From Dillenia suffruticosa (lineage: Eukaryota; Streptophyta; Magnoliopsida; Dilleniales; Dilleniaceae): a stretch of DNA of 64,000 bases. Below, piece after piece: positions 36,301 to 47,990 of this stretch. Each line of letters starts with the position of its first letter. Within the stretch, counting starts at the first letter, position 1. The notes under the pieces are model-generated. The model was not told where the DNA came from and searched no databases. It saw only the letters and a program-made list of their open reading frames with translations. The position numbers and the translations under genes were made by a program. The stretch spans positions 13,083,001-13,147,000 of the forward strand of contig JAVTVX010000026.1 in the NCBI GenBank assembly GCA_033439265.1, given 5' to 3'.

Positions 36301-37690
36301 CATATAAATTCCTACACTTAACCTAATGAACCGCATATAATGTCCGAAAATGCATTCATTTCAAATCTAGTTTACATTCTATCATATACAAAACTTCTTA
36401 TCCTAAATTTATCATAAATTCAATAACCAAATCGAATGGATTCGAAATCCCTCACCTAAGGTTTTCTCGGGGCGCAGACCTTCGTCCGAATGTCTCCTAC
36501 ATCACTCCAAAATCTGAAACGCTCCCTATCAAGACAAGATTTATTAGTTAGATCATAAACACTTAGATCAAAATCGAAACCCTAAATCAGTTACCTGCGT
36601 GGAGGTTCGTGGGCTGTCACGGCTCACGGGCCATCGTGAGCCTTCGCGGGCTCACGGGTTCGCGGGTCATAAAGCTGGTGGGCCTGCCGGCCGCAGTGGG
36701 CTTTGCGGGCCGCAGAAGGCTCGCGGACTACGCTCTAACAGGCTGGTGCGAGCTCGTGTACAGGCGCGCTTGTGCGTAGGCACACTCATGGCCTGGCTCG
36801 ATCTTGCGGCCTAGCTCGCGCTCGCGGATTGAGGCGCTCTCGCTTGCGGATTGAGGCACGCTGTATTCGTGTTGTGCTCGCGCGGGGAGGATCATGCAGG
36901 GGCGCGATCGTGCTCGTGCTGGGTGGATCGCGCAGGGGCGAGCTCAACTCGCGCTGGGGCGATCGCGCGGTGGCGGAAGGAGTTGCAATCGCGCTCGTGA
37001 AAGATCGGTGCTCGCGGGAGGAAGGAGCAGCGGTAGCAAGTGGCGCGCTTACGGCGATGGGTGGCGGAAGGGAGAGAGACCGTGGCGGAGTGGCGAAGCC
37101 GAAGAGACAGAGCGACTGCGAGAGGGAGAGAGATGGTGAGACTTGCGGCCGAAAGGGGAAAGAGAGAAGTAGAGAGGGAGAGACGAGCGGCGGCGAGCGG
37201 CGGCGAGCGGCGGCGATGGAGCGCTCGTGGGAGGAAGGCAGAGAGAGTGCGGCGGCCGTGGGAAGATGAAGAGTATGGGGGAGAGGGAGAGAGAGAGAAA
37301 GGGATTAGGGCTTTTAGCCCTAATCCAATTTGGGGTTTTTTTTTTTAGGTTTGTATTTATATATTTATATATATATATATATATCTTCACACCCACACTT
37401 CACTAAAATTTAAATTTTTTAAATTTTTTTTTTGTAAAAACTGGGTTTACTTCGATTCGCAGATTCGGCAAATTAAAATATACCAAAAATTTAATTTAAA
37501 TATCCCAAAATCAAAAATCAATTTAAATAAATAAATTTTTCTCTATATAATTAAATTACAGATACAGCAGTATCGGTGTTACAAGATCGACCGGATAGAG
37601 ATCGAGAGTGTTAGGGTATATACTGAAAGACTACTTAGTGGGTGGTTGTGGACTTTATGGTTATGGATCTACTGAACCATGTACAATCAA
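33390..37690. repeat. Gypsy LTR remnant in copy A, split by solo LTR 2
   Basis: 33480-34197 and 37584-37690 are absent from copy B and resemble the LTR-like block starting at 38870 (AACTTTGACACTCAAGTCAC versus AACTCCGACACTCAAATCA, and CCGAGAG-rich text). Ends not determined. Confidence 0.6.
34198..37583. mobile_element. Solo LTR 2 (3386 bp), same family as solo LTR 1
   Basis: Begins TGTCAGGCCCCGAACC and ends ATCGGTGTTACA, flanked by the perfect 5-bp duplication AGATC (34193-34197 and 37584-37588). It shares with solo LTR 1 the order of start motif, GTGAGTAT...ACTCAGCAAG phrase, CCTCACCTA...GGTTTYC phrase, GGGCTCRCGGG repeats and a GAGAGA block. Long LTRs with such a start are common in chromovirus-type gypsy elements; that assignment is inferred. 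Confidence 0.9.
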
Positions 37691-38397
37691 TTCTGTAAAT
37701 AATTTTATACTTTTTCTTTATTTACTAATTTTTGTATCTTATCACATCTTATTGTTTAATTATCGTACTAAAAGATTGCAAAGACAATGAAGAAAAAACT
37801 CCTCATAGGCGGTTTTATAAAATTTTTCAAAGTCTTGTAATCTCATGATGTTTATCGCAATATATATGCATGAATAAAAAGAAGACTAGAACTTAATCTA
37901 AACTTTTTATACCAAATAACGGGCATTAAAGTAATAACCAGAATGGTAAGAAACATTGGTAATTACTTTTTCCCCTATTTTTAAAGACCAATTATTTCTA
38001 AAAAATGGTAAGGATGTGAAAAATAGTGCAGTTGAGCGGGGAAAGATTGAGAGGAAAACGATGCCTCTTGTAGTAGGCTCCCTTTTTCATTTTCTTTTTT
38101 TTTTCTTTCCTTTTTCTTTTTCTTTTTTTCTTCCTTTTTCTTTTTCTTTCATAGAGTTACATTTGTGCAACAACTAGGCATCGAGAGGTACCATTTTTGT
38201 ACAGGAGGAACTGATTCAACGAAAGCCCTAAAGCCTTGAATAGGCCCGATATAGGCAAGGCTTCAACAAGGCCCATTAAGAGAGTTACATAAACAATGGA
38301 CCGATGCCTGGGCCTAGTTTCAAAGGTCTGCCAGAAACCCCAAGCGAGTGGATTTGATCAAATCTGTGATTGCAGTGCTAAAGCAATATCAAGAAGA

Positions 38398-38513
38398 CAA
38401 ACTCCTACCAATTAATTATAACTCAACTAATGTCATCTCCCTCCCTTTTGTAAAGATTCAAGTTTGAGTCTCACTATGTGCCAAAAGAAAAAAAGAAAGA
38501 AAACAAACTTCTT
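38398..38513 (+). repeat. SINE-like insertion in copy A
   Basis: Absent from copy B at the equivalent site (near 47680). Flanked by ACAAACTCCT and ACAAACTTCT, a near-perfect 10-bp duplication. Contains a B-box-like AAGTTTGAGTCTC and an A-rich tail. Confidence 0.6.
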
Positions 38514-41289
38514 CCACTCCATGGTCCAAAGGCTAATTTTGTATGGAAGCAATTAATCAAGGTTCAACCCGACCGCTCACGTAATAGAGTTGTACTCAGT
38601 TCGGTAGAGTTCAAGCCACCTTAACTTTCCAAATTTACTAACATATCACTTTGCAATTTGCATTATTTGATGGAAAAATTGGTTTTATTGTTTCAAAGGT
38701 AATTCTGTATGTAATAATTCAATTCACTTCCATACGCACAATCATTGATGCCCATCATGGCCCTGACCTCCTAAATTTGAATCGTTTTGGCATCAAAGAA
38801 TCTTACTGTGAATGTAAAGTGCCAAAAAGGGTACCTGTTTAAGCCAAATTCAACTGCACAGTTAATCATCCTCCTGACTCAAACGAAGAACCGGTGATGT
38901 TGGAAGTTTTGGATCTTTGTAAGTAGTAAAATTTGAGAAAAAAAAACACACTGGAGATGGCTCTAACGAAAGAAACTCCGACACTCAAATCAAAAAGAGC
39001 AGTGAAAGAGAATGAAAGACCGAAAGAGCGTGAGTTTTGTGTAGTCTCTGTGTGTGTTTTATGTAAAGTAAAAGTGTGCATATGTGGCAGGTTGCCTATT
39101 CTAAGCATATATAATATGCATGCATGGTAAGTCTTTTAAGCGGTTATGGGTGTAGAAACCCTAGTTTTCTTATAAAGAGATTACTAAGAATCTTTCCAAA
39201 ATTATAGAAAATTCAAATTGTCACGAAAATTTCCTTCCTTTTCGAGAATGATTACCGAGATTCGTTTCCTTATTAAGAAGAGTTCTCTTGAGATTGAAAG
39301 AGATTCGTTTTAAATTAAAGAGGGTTTTGATTTATTAAAGATTTCCTTTCTTATTAGATGATCACATATTGAACTTATCATATAATGGGTATTACTTTAA
39401 TATTGATGGTGAGTATCTAACAAAGAGTGACGGCAACCGAGTGATCCGAAAGCCGAGATTAGAATAACCAAGAGGTCTAGGGACCGAAAGAATGGATAAT
39501 AACCGAGAGAGTTTTATCGAGAGACCTAGAACGATATGGGGATTTTGACCACATGGGAACTGAAGATGTAAGAGTGCTTATTGTTTATCAAGAGAGGACT
39601 CCATGATCCTGGGCCTACTGAGGTTCTATAGCTATAGGTCTCGTATTGGGCAGTCAAACCATGTACCATAAAAGGCATTAGGAGTAAAGTAAAAAAAGAA
39701 ATTAGGAATTTGAATCAATAGGAAAGCAGAGCGGTTTTAAGTAAGTGAAAGGACTTAATAGTGAATATTAAATGTAATAAATATCGATAGTTTGAAAAGT
39801 TATGAAGCAAAAAAAACGTAAAAGTAGTGTGTGTTAAGGAAACGAAAAAGGCATGAAAGTGGAATGGTTGTTGATAAATGCAAAGGGCAAATGATTGTGA
39901 CATTAAATGCGATGAAACATGCCGCTTCGATCACTGAGAATCGTATTCGATATACTTCTTGTGCTTATAAATAGAAGAAAGCAGTTATTCAAGGTTCATT
40001 ATTTATGGTGTGAGACAAAGTTATATCTTGGTTTTGAAGAACGGAGGTAGTAAGGGTGTTTTGTATGATAATTTTTCTGCATCCCGCCATAGGCTGGATG
40101 TTTCAGAAAGTTCTTTGTAGGGTGAGATGTGTAGGTATGGAGAGGATTTGTGGACTATCGATATGAGATTCCATTAGTAGAGAAACTGTAGATGCGAGGT
40201 TCCATCACGGCATTTGGAAACCGAATACCAAGATGACCCGCATCGATGTTTCAAAGGACTTTGTATTGGGCGAGACATTCCCCCTTCCTTTCACTAGTCC
40301 TTAGGAAGGTAAAGACGTTTCCCCTTGCAAGGTCTTATGGAGACAGCCAAGCGTTAGGTGCAACAGGTGGCTTAGCATTGGCGTTTCCTGGGATAAGGAG
40401 TGAAGAGAATGGGGGAACTAGATATGTAAAGGTGGAGTTGGCAAAATGAATTTGCTCATTAAGGCTATGATTCAAGACAAAAAAATGAACCTACACGAGT
40501 GCCTTCTCTTTTTCCGTAGTTTCCACCTTATATATGTTGTTCCCTCTATATTTTCCACTTCCCAACTTCTGTATTCTTTAATATATAATCATTATGTTGT
40601 TTTTGCTTTGCTTGATATGTATAAAGATTTTGATGAATAAATGAGTAGTGAATCTACTTCATTATTACTATCTTTGTTGTATTATATTTGTATATTGATC
40701 GAGAGATCATGGAAGAGATCTGAAATCGAGAGATATTCAGGACATCGGTCAAGAGACTAACTGTCTTATTCTCATAAGGCCTGGATAGCTGGCAGGGCGA
40801 AGATTGAAGTTAAGATTGATTCGTTATCTTCGGAGTCATCTCTCCTCTTCTATGTGCTTTATTTTCTATATAGCTTATACTTTTGATCTTGTATGTAATG
40901 TTCCTGGAATAATTGTTGCATCATGTTGGAATGAATTCTCTTTGTTACTTTCTGCATTCACTTGTGTGACTTGAATGCATCCTATTTCTCTTTGCTTCCA
41001 CCCGCTGTAAAAATTTTAATAAGGGGATAGACAATTTCTTTCTCGCTATCTTCATAGCGTCTTTGTAGAATTTTATGTTGAAGGTTGTGATCACCAAGGG
41101 AGTGTTTCCTCATGCGAAGCGCACTAACATATTCTGTTTAAGTTCATATAAGACATAGAGTCGAGAGGGTGAAAGCATTGTTACCTGAGTGGAATACATG
41201 TGAGACAGAGTTTGTAGGGACCTCATTGCATCTTGTTAAAGTGTTTTGACCATCATGGAGCCTTTCACCTATGTGGAATTGAGAGAATT

Positions 41290-42110
41290 TTGTTGCATTG
41301 CGCTAAGAAGCCTCGTTGGCATTGTACCAAGAGAGAGTTTGGAGGCGTTGTCCTTGTGGGCTTGTTGACATTGCGCCTAATGAGAGATTGGAGGCATTGT
41401 ACCTAAAGGACTCATTGGCTTACCCTAAATGAGAGATTGAAGGCGTTGCATTTGGAAGGCTCGTTGGCGTTATGACAGATGAGAGATTAGAGGCATTGCA
41501 CCTAGAGGGCTAGTTGGAATTATGCCAGATGAGAAGTTAGAGGCGTTGCACCTGGAGGGGTTCGTTGGCGTTCTGCCAGACAAGAGATTGGAGGCGTTGC
41601 GCTTGGAAGGCTCATTGGCATTGCACCAGATGAGAAGTTGAAGGCGTTGCGTTTAGAGTGCTTATTGGTGTTGCGCCAGATGAGATATTGGAGGCGATGA
41701 CCTGAAGGGCTCATTGGCATTTCATCAAACGAGAAGCTAGAGGGCTCGTTGGCATTGCGCTAGATGAGAAGTTGGAGGCATTACACTTGGAGAGTTCGTT
41801 GGCGTTGCACCAAACAAGAGATTAGAGGCATTGCATCTGAAGGGGTTCGTTGGCATTGCATCATATGAGAGATTGGAGGCATTGTACTTGGAGGTGCTCA
41901 TTGGTGTTACGCCAGATGAGAAATTAGAGGCATTGTGCCTAAAGCGGCTCGTTTGCGATGCGTCAAATGAGAGGTTTGAGGTATTGCGCCTGGAAGGGCT
42001 CATCAGCGTTGCGCCGCATGAGAAGTTTGAGGCGTTGTACCTGGAGGGGCTCGTTAGCGTTGCGCCAAATAAGAGATTGGAGGCATTGCGCCTGGAAAAG
42101 ATTGGTGAGC
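41290..42110. repeat. Tandem array, unit 50 bp, core GGCGTTGCGCC twice per unit
   Basis: About sixteen imperfect units of the form GAGGCGTTGCGCCTGGAGGG then CTCGTTGGCGTTGCGCCAGA and TGAGAGATTG. Both half-units carry the hyphenated palindrome GGCG-TTG-CGCC, which is also the core of the array at 1815-2405. Confidence 0.85.
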
Positions 42111-42549
42111 TTGTGTTGAGAAACTGGGGCCTACGAAAGAGAGAGTAATATAATAAAGGCCTACAGATGACATGGGAATTGCTTCAGTGTCATTCTAATA
42201 AAATGATAAATGTTTGAAATAAGAAAACAATAGATGTTACTGATAGTATATACTCAAATTCTCCGAATTCCATGTTCTAGGTACAGCTGAACCATTTAGG
42301 TTGTTTAGTCGATATGTCTCGGGAAGAATCATCGATCATACCTGATATGGGCCTTCCCAATTTAGTACGAGTTTGCCACCACGGTTGGGGTTATCCTGTG
42401 ACTTCTACTCTATGGAGTAGTAAATCTTATGGTCTGAAAATCCAGGCTCTTACACTTTTATTGTATTGTCGAGCCATCTAATATTGGTGGGCCACCATTT
42501 GGGTGGATGCGATGTCTCGTAATTCTAAAAAGAGGTTTAGCTATTCTCA

Positions 42550-43445
42550 CAGTGCAGACGCATTTTGCTCTTGTTGATACTGATCGACCCATAATGACTA
42601 GATTTCTATTTCCACCAGTAGGATTGTTGTGTATCCATAAGTTAAACTAAAAGGTGTTTCTTTTGTGGCTGTCCTCGATGTAGTTTGATATGCTCAAAGG
42701 ATTTTGTAAAGCTCATCCACCCAATGATCTTTTGCTTCAGCTGGCGATGTCTTGATCCCTTGGAGGATCATTTGGTTTGTTACCTTGGCTAGGCCATTAG
42801 TTTGCTGACGAGCAACAAAGGTGAAACGATGTTGAATTTCTAATTTGTCACAGAACTCTTTAAACTTCTTGTTGTTGAATTGCTTTCCATTATCAGTGAT
42901 CAGGACACAAGATAATCCAAACCTAGTGATTATGGATGCCCATATAAAGGTCTGTATTTTGCTGGTTGTGATTTCGGCTAGTGGTTTGGCCTTTACCCAA
43001 TTGGTGAAGTAGTCGATGGTTACAATGAAAAACTTTCGTTGACCCGTAATTTGTGGAAATGATCCCAGTATGTCAATCTCTCATTGCATGAATGTCATGG
43101 ATTTGTGATTGGGTAGAGCTCAGAGGAAGGTTGATGAGACACCGAGGAGAAACATTGACACTTGTCACACCTTTTGACGTAGTCCTTGGCATCAACTTTC
43201 ATGGTAGACCAGAAAAATCCTTGACGCAAGGCCTTGTTAGCGAGGTTCCGAGTGCCTAAGTGATTACCGCATACTCCTTTGTGGATTTCCCTGAGAACAA
43301 AATTTACTTCTTCGGGCATTAGGCACTTGAGGCAAGGGTGGGTGAATGATTTCTTATAAAGGGTCTCATTGATATTGGAGTAATGTGCAGTCTTGCATTT
43401 TACTTTCGCCGCCTCTTGTGGTGATTCAGTCAACTTTCCATGCAT
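42550..43445 (-). pseudogene. Gypsy integrase, catalytic Glu replaced by Lys
   Basis: Zinc-binding part: IHKGVCGNHLGTRNLANKAL and YVKRCDKCQCF. Core: VTIDYFTNWVKAKPL and LITDNGKQFNNKKF carry the first two Asp residues. In the third motif the frame reads NGLAKVTNQMILQGIK, with Lys (codon 42786-42784) where Glu is expected. A TGA at 42696-42694 ends the frame in YKIL, where Trp is expected. The zinc part and core lie in different frames. Confidence 0.8.
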
Positions 43446-43689
43446 CAGGTAGGACTATATGAGATCTTTCTTGCTCGACAAGTCATCTACCGATGGAATC
43501 TACCCGGGTTCATCAATGCTTGTGGGGGATACTCTCGATGTAGACTGTTCAGCTAGTAGCAACTAAATCTAAACTAGCAAGTTTAGAGAGTGTCCCGGTT
43601 TTGGTATTTTCTGATATGGAGATCTGCTGTATGTTGACTGTGTTGAATTGGTTTATCACTTTCTAGAGTTTAACCAAAAATTGTGCCAT

Positions 43690-44590
43690 CATGGGCTCCT
43701 TTGTTTTATAAGCTCCTCTAACTTGTTTGACCACAAACTGGCTATCTCTGAACACCCAAATGTCATGGGCTTCTAGAGAGGCTGCAATTCATAGTCCCAT
43801 TAAGAAGGCTTGATATTCGACCTCATTGTTGGTTGCTTGGAAGTCAAACTAGAGTGCATATTCTACTTTGAAATTGTCAGGGACCACGAGGATGACTCCG
43901 ACGCCGCTCTCCAATGAGTTGGAGAATCCGTTTACGTGTAATGTCTAGGCTGGAGTCATGCATTCTTCTTGGCAATCGATGAGAGGCTTCTCAGGAAAAG
44001 TCGGGAGTGTGCATTCAAGAATAAAATCGGCTAGAGCTTGACTTTTGATGGCAAGTCTCAGTTGGTATTCGATATCAAATTCATCAAGTTCAATACTCCA
44101 TTTGATTGGTCAGTTGAAAGTGTCTCTTTTTTGTAAGATTTGATTCTGCGGCTAGTCGGTTAGTACTGCAACGGTATGCGCCTAAAAATATGAGCAAAGG
44201 TGTCAGGTCATTATAACGAGAGCAAAAGCTACTTTCTCGATAGGCCTTTAGTTGATTTTCGATTCTTGGAATACTCGGCTGACATTGTAAACATGCCTTT
44301 GTACAGTGTGATCCTATCTTACTAGTACAAAGCAAAGAGATCTATCAAAAATAGAAAAGTAGATATAGAGTTTCTCACAAGAGATAAACCGAGAGAGCAG
44401 TGGGGGAGTCGAGAGATACTCCTTGAGTTTATCAAAGGTTGTTTGGCATTTTGTTGTCCATACAAATTTTTGAGACTTTTTCGATACATCGAAAAAGGAT
44501 TTGTATATCTCTCATAGTTTCGACATGAATTGACTCAAGGTTGCAATCCTTCCTAATTTTAATTTGCTCATTAGGAATTTTTATCGAAAA
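43690..44590 (-). pseudogene. Gypsy RT thumb and RNase H remnant
   Basis: RT thumb text KLGRIATLSQFMSKL and FVWTTKCQTTFDKLKEYLST, then RNase H: FDIEYQLRLAIKSQALADFI, VNGFSNSLESGVGVIL, FQATNNEVEYQAFLMGL and VFRDSQFVVKQVRGAY. Several in-frame stops and at least two frame changes. The first part of RT is absent. Confidence 0.75.
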
Positions 44591-46414
44591 AATTTTAGTT
44601 ATATTAATAAATATATAAATAATTTCTATTTTGATTCATATTTAACATATTTTTAATTAATTAACGATTATATCAATTTGACACCACATCAAGATGCTTC
44701 TATTTAAGGGGATTGACTACTCTTCAAGTTTTAGGTAGGGTCGGTACAGTCAAATCTCCTTTACCAAAAATAATTTCAAAATGATTTCAAAAAATTATTT
44801 ATGTTTTTAGAACTACAATTAGTATCTTATCTTTCTCATAACATTAATAAACTATATATTTTAACTTTTCCGATTTACATGTTACTTGATGATGGATAAC
44901 CTTTTTATATGATTATTAAATAAATTATAGTTTCCACTTAAACTCAATCAACTCTTTCTAGAGTTCTTGGGATGTATTATGTTTACCATATAATGGTAAA
45001 AAAAAAAAAAAACAACAAACAAACAAACAAACAAGTATTTTAAAATAATATGAGAGAGACTAAATGAATCAAAGATCACATAAATCAAATTTTATATAGT
45101 AGTAGACTTTAATATATTTTAAAATTTTTTGAGTTGATTTGAAAGATGTTTTAATTAATTAAAATTATTTAAATTTAAAATATTTTGATTTTTATTTTCT
45201 AAAATTGATCAATTTAATGTTTGACTCGCGCGATTCAAGTACGAGTATAGAGAAGTTGATATGCTAATTATTTTTTATTTTTCTTTCTTTCAAAAAATAG
45301 AGTTTATTTAGTTTATGTGAAATTCTCATCTTATATTTAGATTAAACGGGTGCCACCAAACTTCACAAGTTAAAATGACCCGTTAATCATGGTTTTTAAT
45401 TAAAATAATATTATGTGTCACATATTCACATGAGTTACTGTCTTCATTTCACCTCTCTCTGTATCTAGAAAAAATAGTTCTATATTTGTCTTCAGAAAAT
45501 TATGACAAAATCATAATTTTAATTAAAGCTTGAATCTAAATTCGCAGAAGATCATAAACATTTTATCCCAAAATAAGGGTTCAAGTTGTAATTGTCTATT
45601 TAAACTTTTAATGGCCCATTTGAAAAAAAAATGATTTTAGGCTTTAATAATTAGATAAAATTCTTAACAAAAACTATTAACATAACAACAAATTTTGTTC
45701 GTTTTCTAGAGAATTTTAATTTTAATATGAAAATTTTAATATTCTAATAAAATATTTTAATTAAAAATATCTAAGTAAAGTTAAAATAAAAAACTTAAAT
45801 TAAATTAAAAAAATTATGGTTTTCCAAAGATTTGAATTGAATATATAGAACGTACACATTGGATTAGACCATTTTGTGACACGTTTTTGTAAGGACAAAT
45901 GCATTAACTCATTTGGTCCAACTCTAACCAAGAGAGTTAAGGCAATTTTTTTTAATAAAAAAATTAATTTATTGAAAATTGTTTCTAGCCCTTTTTTGAT
46001 ACTTGGTTAGAATCATTGTCCAGTATTTGAGATTTTATCCCGATTAATTTAGACTGATATGTTATCGAACCCTCTTTTAAAAAATATCTCAATATATTTT
46101 TTTTAATTTTCATACCAATTCAAATCTGGACATGATTAAAAAGTTTGAACACTTTTGTCGCTGAGCAAACCAACGTTGGTATTCTAGTCCTTTGTTGGCT
46201 GCAGGAAGTACAAGACAAGAAGATAGTATCCTTTCTGGTTAGACACGATATGGAATCTCTTTTGTATTTGGTGGAAAGGAAGGCATGGAGAATGGAGAAA
46301 AGGACCAGCAATTCCAAACAAAGGCCCATTCCATTCCCGCAAATACAAAGAATTCATGGAGGTGGACCAATTCACACTTTTACTGTAGTAGTTCTCTTCT
46401 AGTTCCGTGTTTGG

Positions 46415-46525
46415 AAATATATGGGGGTGTTTTCAAGAGACAATCTGATAGTCACAATTTTCCTCCCTCAATCCTAAAATCTAGAATTCGAATTCTTGTG
46501 TAACCAAAAAAGAAATGCATGGGGT
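46415..46525 (+). repeat. SINE-like insertion 1 in copy B
   Basis: Absent from copy A (near 32935). Contains CAATCTGATAGTCACAATTT, a B-box-like GAATTCGAATTCTTGTG and a short A tail. Confidence 0.45.
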
Positions 46526-47324
46526 GTAGATTCAATAAGATGGAGAAGGGATATTGTTGAATAAGAAATAGCAAATTATTTACTAAGCTTATAAATTATG
46601 TCTTAATTAATAATAAGATTTTAAACTTTTATTTATTACATCTAAGATTTCATACTTTTGTATTTTTTTTTTTTTTTTGTTTTGAGGAGAGTCTTAAATT
46701 TAAGATTTTTAAAAAGAAGGAATAACGTCAATTGGATTATAATTGATTGATATATTTTTATTTTATAATATATAATATTTTTTATAATACCATATAAAAT
46801 GACTTATAACCATCACTTTTTTTCGATCCTCACCATTATATGGCATTATCAATTTTGCTAACCAACATCAATTTTTCTTGATTTTATACGGAAAATGTCA
46901 TTGGCAATAGATGGTAGCATACATTTTCAAAGTTGATGAGATTATTGAATAAAAAAAGATTTAGCTTCCGTAGATAATTTCGTATTTTTCTTTATTTATT
47001 TATTTTTACATCTTAACACATTTGACTGTATTATTATTGTACCAAAAGATTGCAAAGACAAGGAGGAAAAAACTCCTTATAGGCGGTTTTGTAAAATTTT
47101 TCAAAGTCTTGTAATCTCACGATGTTTGTCACTTATGTTGCATGGAAACAAAAATAAAAAAAAAATGAAAACGAATATGAAACGATACAAAAAATGATAT
47201 TTTATAAAAATATAAGAAATGAAAATATGAATAAATACGTAAATATAAAAATATAAAAATATAAAATGCGTAAACTAGGCATTGAGGGGTACCATTGTCG
47301 GACCGGAGGAACACATTCGAGGAA

Positions 47325-47432
47325 AGGACTAATCCATCCCCAAGGGAACAATCTAGTTGTCACAACCCTAACCCCCTCTCCTAATATGGTGATTTTATAT
47401 TTGAATTTTTATGTAATAAAAAAAAAAGTCAA
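47325..47432 (+). repeat. SINE-like insertion 2 in copy B
   Basis: Absent from copy A (near 38225). CAATCTAGTTGTCACAACCC ... ATATTTGAATTTTTATGTAA followed by an A run. Confidence 0.45.
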
Positions 47433-47519
47433 ATCCTTTGAATAGGCAGGGCTTGGACTAGGCCCATTAATAACAGACCGGTGCGTGGGCCTAGTTTCAA
47501 AGGTCTACCAAAAACCTCC

Positions 47520-47628
47520 CTTCACTACATAAAAAGGGAAATAGATGTTTGGAATAACCTAATGGTCACAATCCACTCCTCAAATTCAGTGATTTTTGAT
47601 TTAAATTTTAGTGTAAAAAAAAGAGAAG
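47520..47628 (+). repeat. SINE-like insertion 3 in copy B
   Basis: Absent from copy A (near 38340). AACCTAATGGTCACAATCCA ... GATTTAAATTTTAGTGTAA followed by an A run; same layout as the two neighbouring insertions. Confidence 0.45.
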
Positions 47629-47990
47629 TGAATGGATTTGATCAAACCGGTGGTTGCAGTCCCAAAGCAAGATCAAGAACACAAACTCCTTCCTCTCTAT
47701 GGTCCAAAGGCTAATTTTGTAGGGAAGCAATTAATCAAGGGTTAAACCAGGCTGCTCAAATAATAGAGTTATAATCAGTGCTTGAAGCCACCTTAACTTC
47801 TCAAATTTACTAACGCATCACTTTGCATTATTTGATGGAAAATTTGGTTTTATGGTTCCAAAATTAATTCAGTATATAATTATTCAATCCACTTCAATTA
47901 GAATCATCGATGCCCATCATGGCCCTGACCTCCTAAATTTGAATTGTTTGTGGCTGCCGAGAATCTGAGCGTGAATGTGAAGTGCCAAAA

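Larger units (their letters stand above)
29215..38850. repeat. Segmental duplication copy A (interrupted)
   Basis: 29215-29279, 31815-33375 and 37690-38850 align in order with 44655-46950 and 46985-47990. Shared landmarks include AGATGCTTCTRTTTAAGGGG, TTTGTTGGCTGCAGGAAGTA, AACTCCTYATAGGCGGTTTT and GGGCCTAGTTTCAAAGGTCT. Copy A was later split by a solo LTR (29280-31814) and an LTR remnant with its own nested solo LTR (33390-37690). No clear coding sequence is shared. Confidence 0.85.
38870..44595 (-). mobile_element. 5'-truncated Ty3/gypsy element with pol 3' part, tandem array and LTR
   Basis: Minus-strand order: RT thumb (44590-44270), RNase H (about 43945-43690), integrase zinc module (43445-43110), integrase core (about 43025-42550), tandem array (42110-41290), then non-coding DNA that includes an LTR-like block (about 38870 onward). 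Gag, protease and most of RT are missing; the right edge stops close to duplication copy B. All domains contain stops or shifts. It shares its array core with the element at 1-5480. Confidence 0.8.
44655..47990. repeat. Segmental duplication copy B
   Basis: Co-linear with copy A (29215-38850) after removal of its insertions, but carrying three short insertions of its own (about 46415, 47325 and 47520) and an extra stretch around 45230-45640. Contains an (AAAC)n tract at 45013-45034. No gene recognised. Confidence 0.85.

Noticed and set aside
36599-37396. 165-codon Arg/Gly-rich frame within solo LTR 2
   Set aside because: Same low-complexity origin as in solo LTR 1; not conserved between the two LTRs as protein.
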